The notes beneath the pieces are model-generated. The model was not told the origin of the DNA, ran no database searches, and saw only the letters and a list, made by a program, of their open reading frames with translations. A program made the position numbers and the translations under genes. Positions 4,699 to 5,630 of a stretch of 5,630 nt of DNA are shown here, piece by piece. How positions within the stretch are numbered: the first letter of the stretch is position 1; the number at the start of each line of letters is the position of its first letter. The stretch comes from an uncultured Stomatobaculum sp. (GTDB lineage Bacteria > Bacillota > Clostridia > Lachnospirales > Lachnospiraceae): NCBI GenBank assembly GCA_938010625.1, contig CALLVJ010000224.1, positions 1 through 5,630 of the forward strand. Direction: 5' to 3'.

Positions 4699-5630
4699 GT
4701 GGGAAGTTTTTTGACGCCGGTTATGGTGCGGACAGCGCTGGAGGTCGGCCTGATTTATGCGATTGTCGCGCTGTCGCTCTTTATCAGTTTCAGCATTTTG
4801 AATATCTGCGATCTCTCGACAGACGGCTGCTTCACGCTGGGCTGCGCAGTCGGCGCAGTCGTGACCATGGCGGGGCATCCGCTGCTCGCCATTCCGGCGG
4901 CAATGGCAGCGGGCGTGCTCTCGGGCGCAGTGACGGCGCTTTTGCAGACGAAGCTCGGCGTGCCGAGTATACTCGCGGGCATTATTGTGAACACGGGGCT
5001 TTATACCGTGAACCTCGGCGTCATGGGCTTTTCCTCGAATGTCTCGATTTTCGGCACGGAGACCATTTTTTCACTCTGGGGCAGGCTTTTTGACGGTACG
5101 CCGCTCGGCGACTGGTCGCGGAGCATTCTGCTTCTCGTCTTAATTGTGCTGATCTGCTTGGCGCTCAACTGGTTTTTGAAAACTCGGATGGGCCTTTCAA
5201 TACGGGCGACCGGCGACAGCATGGCGATGGTGCGCGCCTCCTCGATTGACCCGTCGTTTATGATTATTGTGGGGCTCTGTTGCTCGAATGCGCTGACTGG
5301 CCTCGCGGGCTCGCTTTTTGCGAGCTATAACAAGTCCGCGGACATCAACCTCGGAACAGGCATGGTCACGATTGCACTCGCTGCGTTGATCATAGGTGAG
5401 ACCCTGTTTGGCAGGCGGCGCATGCCGATCCGGATTATCGGCGTCGTGATCGGCTCCTGCCTGTACCGCTTTATGATTTCGATTGCGCTCCGCTTAAATG
5501 CGCCGACGGAGGCCTTTAAGCTGGTCTCGGCGCTGATTGTCGCGATTGCGATTGCGGCGCCGGAGGCGCAGCGCGCCCTCGCCCTGCATCGCCGGAAACA
5601 GGCGGCAATGCGACGGCGGAGAGAGAGAGG
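4699..5630 (+). CDS. ABC transporter permease, TrpY type (open at right edge)
   Basis: A continuous frame of 310 codons from a GTG with no stop before the window ends. It encodes a polytopic permease of the BPD_transp_2 family (PF02653), the class paired with TrpX-type lipoproteins. Family marks are GLIYAIVALSLFISFSILNICDLSTDG (residues 17-43), the block VPSILAGIIVNTGLYTVNLGVMG, the cytoplasmic coupling segment M-G-L-S-I-R-A-T-G-D-S (about 164-174), then GLCCSNALTGLAGSLFASYNKSADINLGTGMVTIALAALIIGE and KLVSALIVAIAIA near the end. The last visible residues are Arg-rich and cytoplasmic, so the stop probably lies a few codons beyond the edge. Together with an ATPase not seen here it would form the membrane channel of the importer. 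The substrate follows that of the lipoprotein and is unknown. Confidence 0.92.
   Translation, partial: MGSFLTPVMVRTALEVGLIYAIVALSLFISFSILNICDLSTDGCFTLGCAVGAVVTMAGHPLLAIPAAMAAGVLSGAVTALLQTKLGVPSILAGIIVNTGLYTVNLGVMGFSSNVSIFGTETIFSLWGRLFDGTPLGDWSRSILLLVLIVLICLALNWFLKTRMGLSIRATGDSMAMVRASSIDPSFMIIVGLCCSNALTGLAGSLFASYNKSADINLGTGMVTIALAALIIGETLFGRRRMPIRIIGVVIGSCLYRFMISIALRLNAPTEAFKLVSALIVAIAIAAPEAQRALALHRRKQAAMRRRRER

Overview
The window reads as chromosomal DNA of a fairly GC-rich Bacillota bacterium, most likely a Clostridia/Lachnospiraceae-type organism. The reasons are strong AGGAGG-type ribosome binding sites ahead of nearly every gene, TTG and GTG starts, a Gram-positive style lipoprotein, and a set of families (FMN-binding membrane protein, DUF1624 acyltransferase, TraX-like protein, small flavodoxin, TrpX/TrpY-type transporter) typical of that group. 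I cannot name the species. I see no phage, transposon, CRISPR, tRNA or rRNA sequence.

Layout. Positions 1-190 (minus) hold the N-terminus of a membrane-anchored FMN-binding protein, running off the left edge. Its promoter region (191-373) is shared with a divergent gene at 374-1267 (plus), a DUF1624/HGSNAT-like membrane acyltransferase. That gene faces a convergent TraX-family membrane protein at 1304-2086 (minus), with only 36 bp between the stop codons. A second divergent promoter region (2087-2302) separates TraX from a two-gene plus-strand operon: a small flavodoxin (2303-2788) and a divergent TrmD-family tRNA methyltransferase (2785-3510). The methyltransferase starts at a TTG inside the TTGA overlap with the flavodoxin stop. 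A strong intrinsic terminator (3551-3583) closes this operon. From 3622 to the right edge is an ABC importer of the TrpX/TrpY type: a substrate-binding lipoprotein (3622-4689) and a permease (4699 to beyond 5630). An ATPase gene would be expected just outside the window.

How the genes relate. The lipoprotein and permease clearly work together in uptake of a small organic molecule, with aromatic amino acids the precedent in the family. The two convergent membrane proteins both look like membrane acyl-transfer enzymes and could modify cell-surface material, but a joint role is only inference. The flavodoxin-TrmD pairing is translationally coupled by its overlap and is not the usual trmD neighbourhood (rpsP-rimM-trmD-rplS). 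Together with changes in a conserved TrmD loop, this is the most interesting point here. I found no clear evidence for a wholly new multi-gene system.
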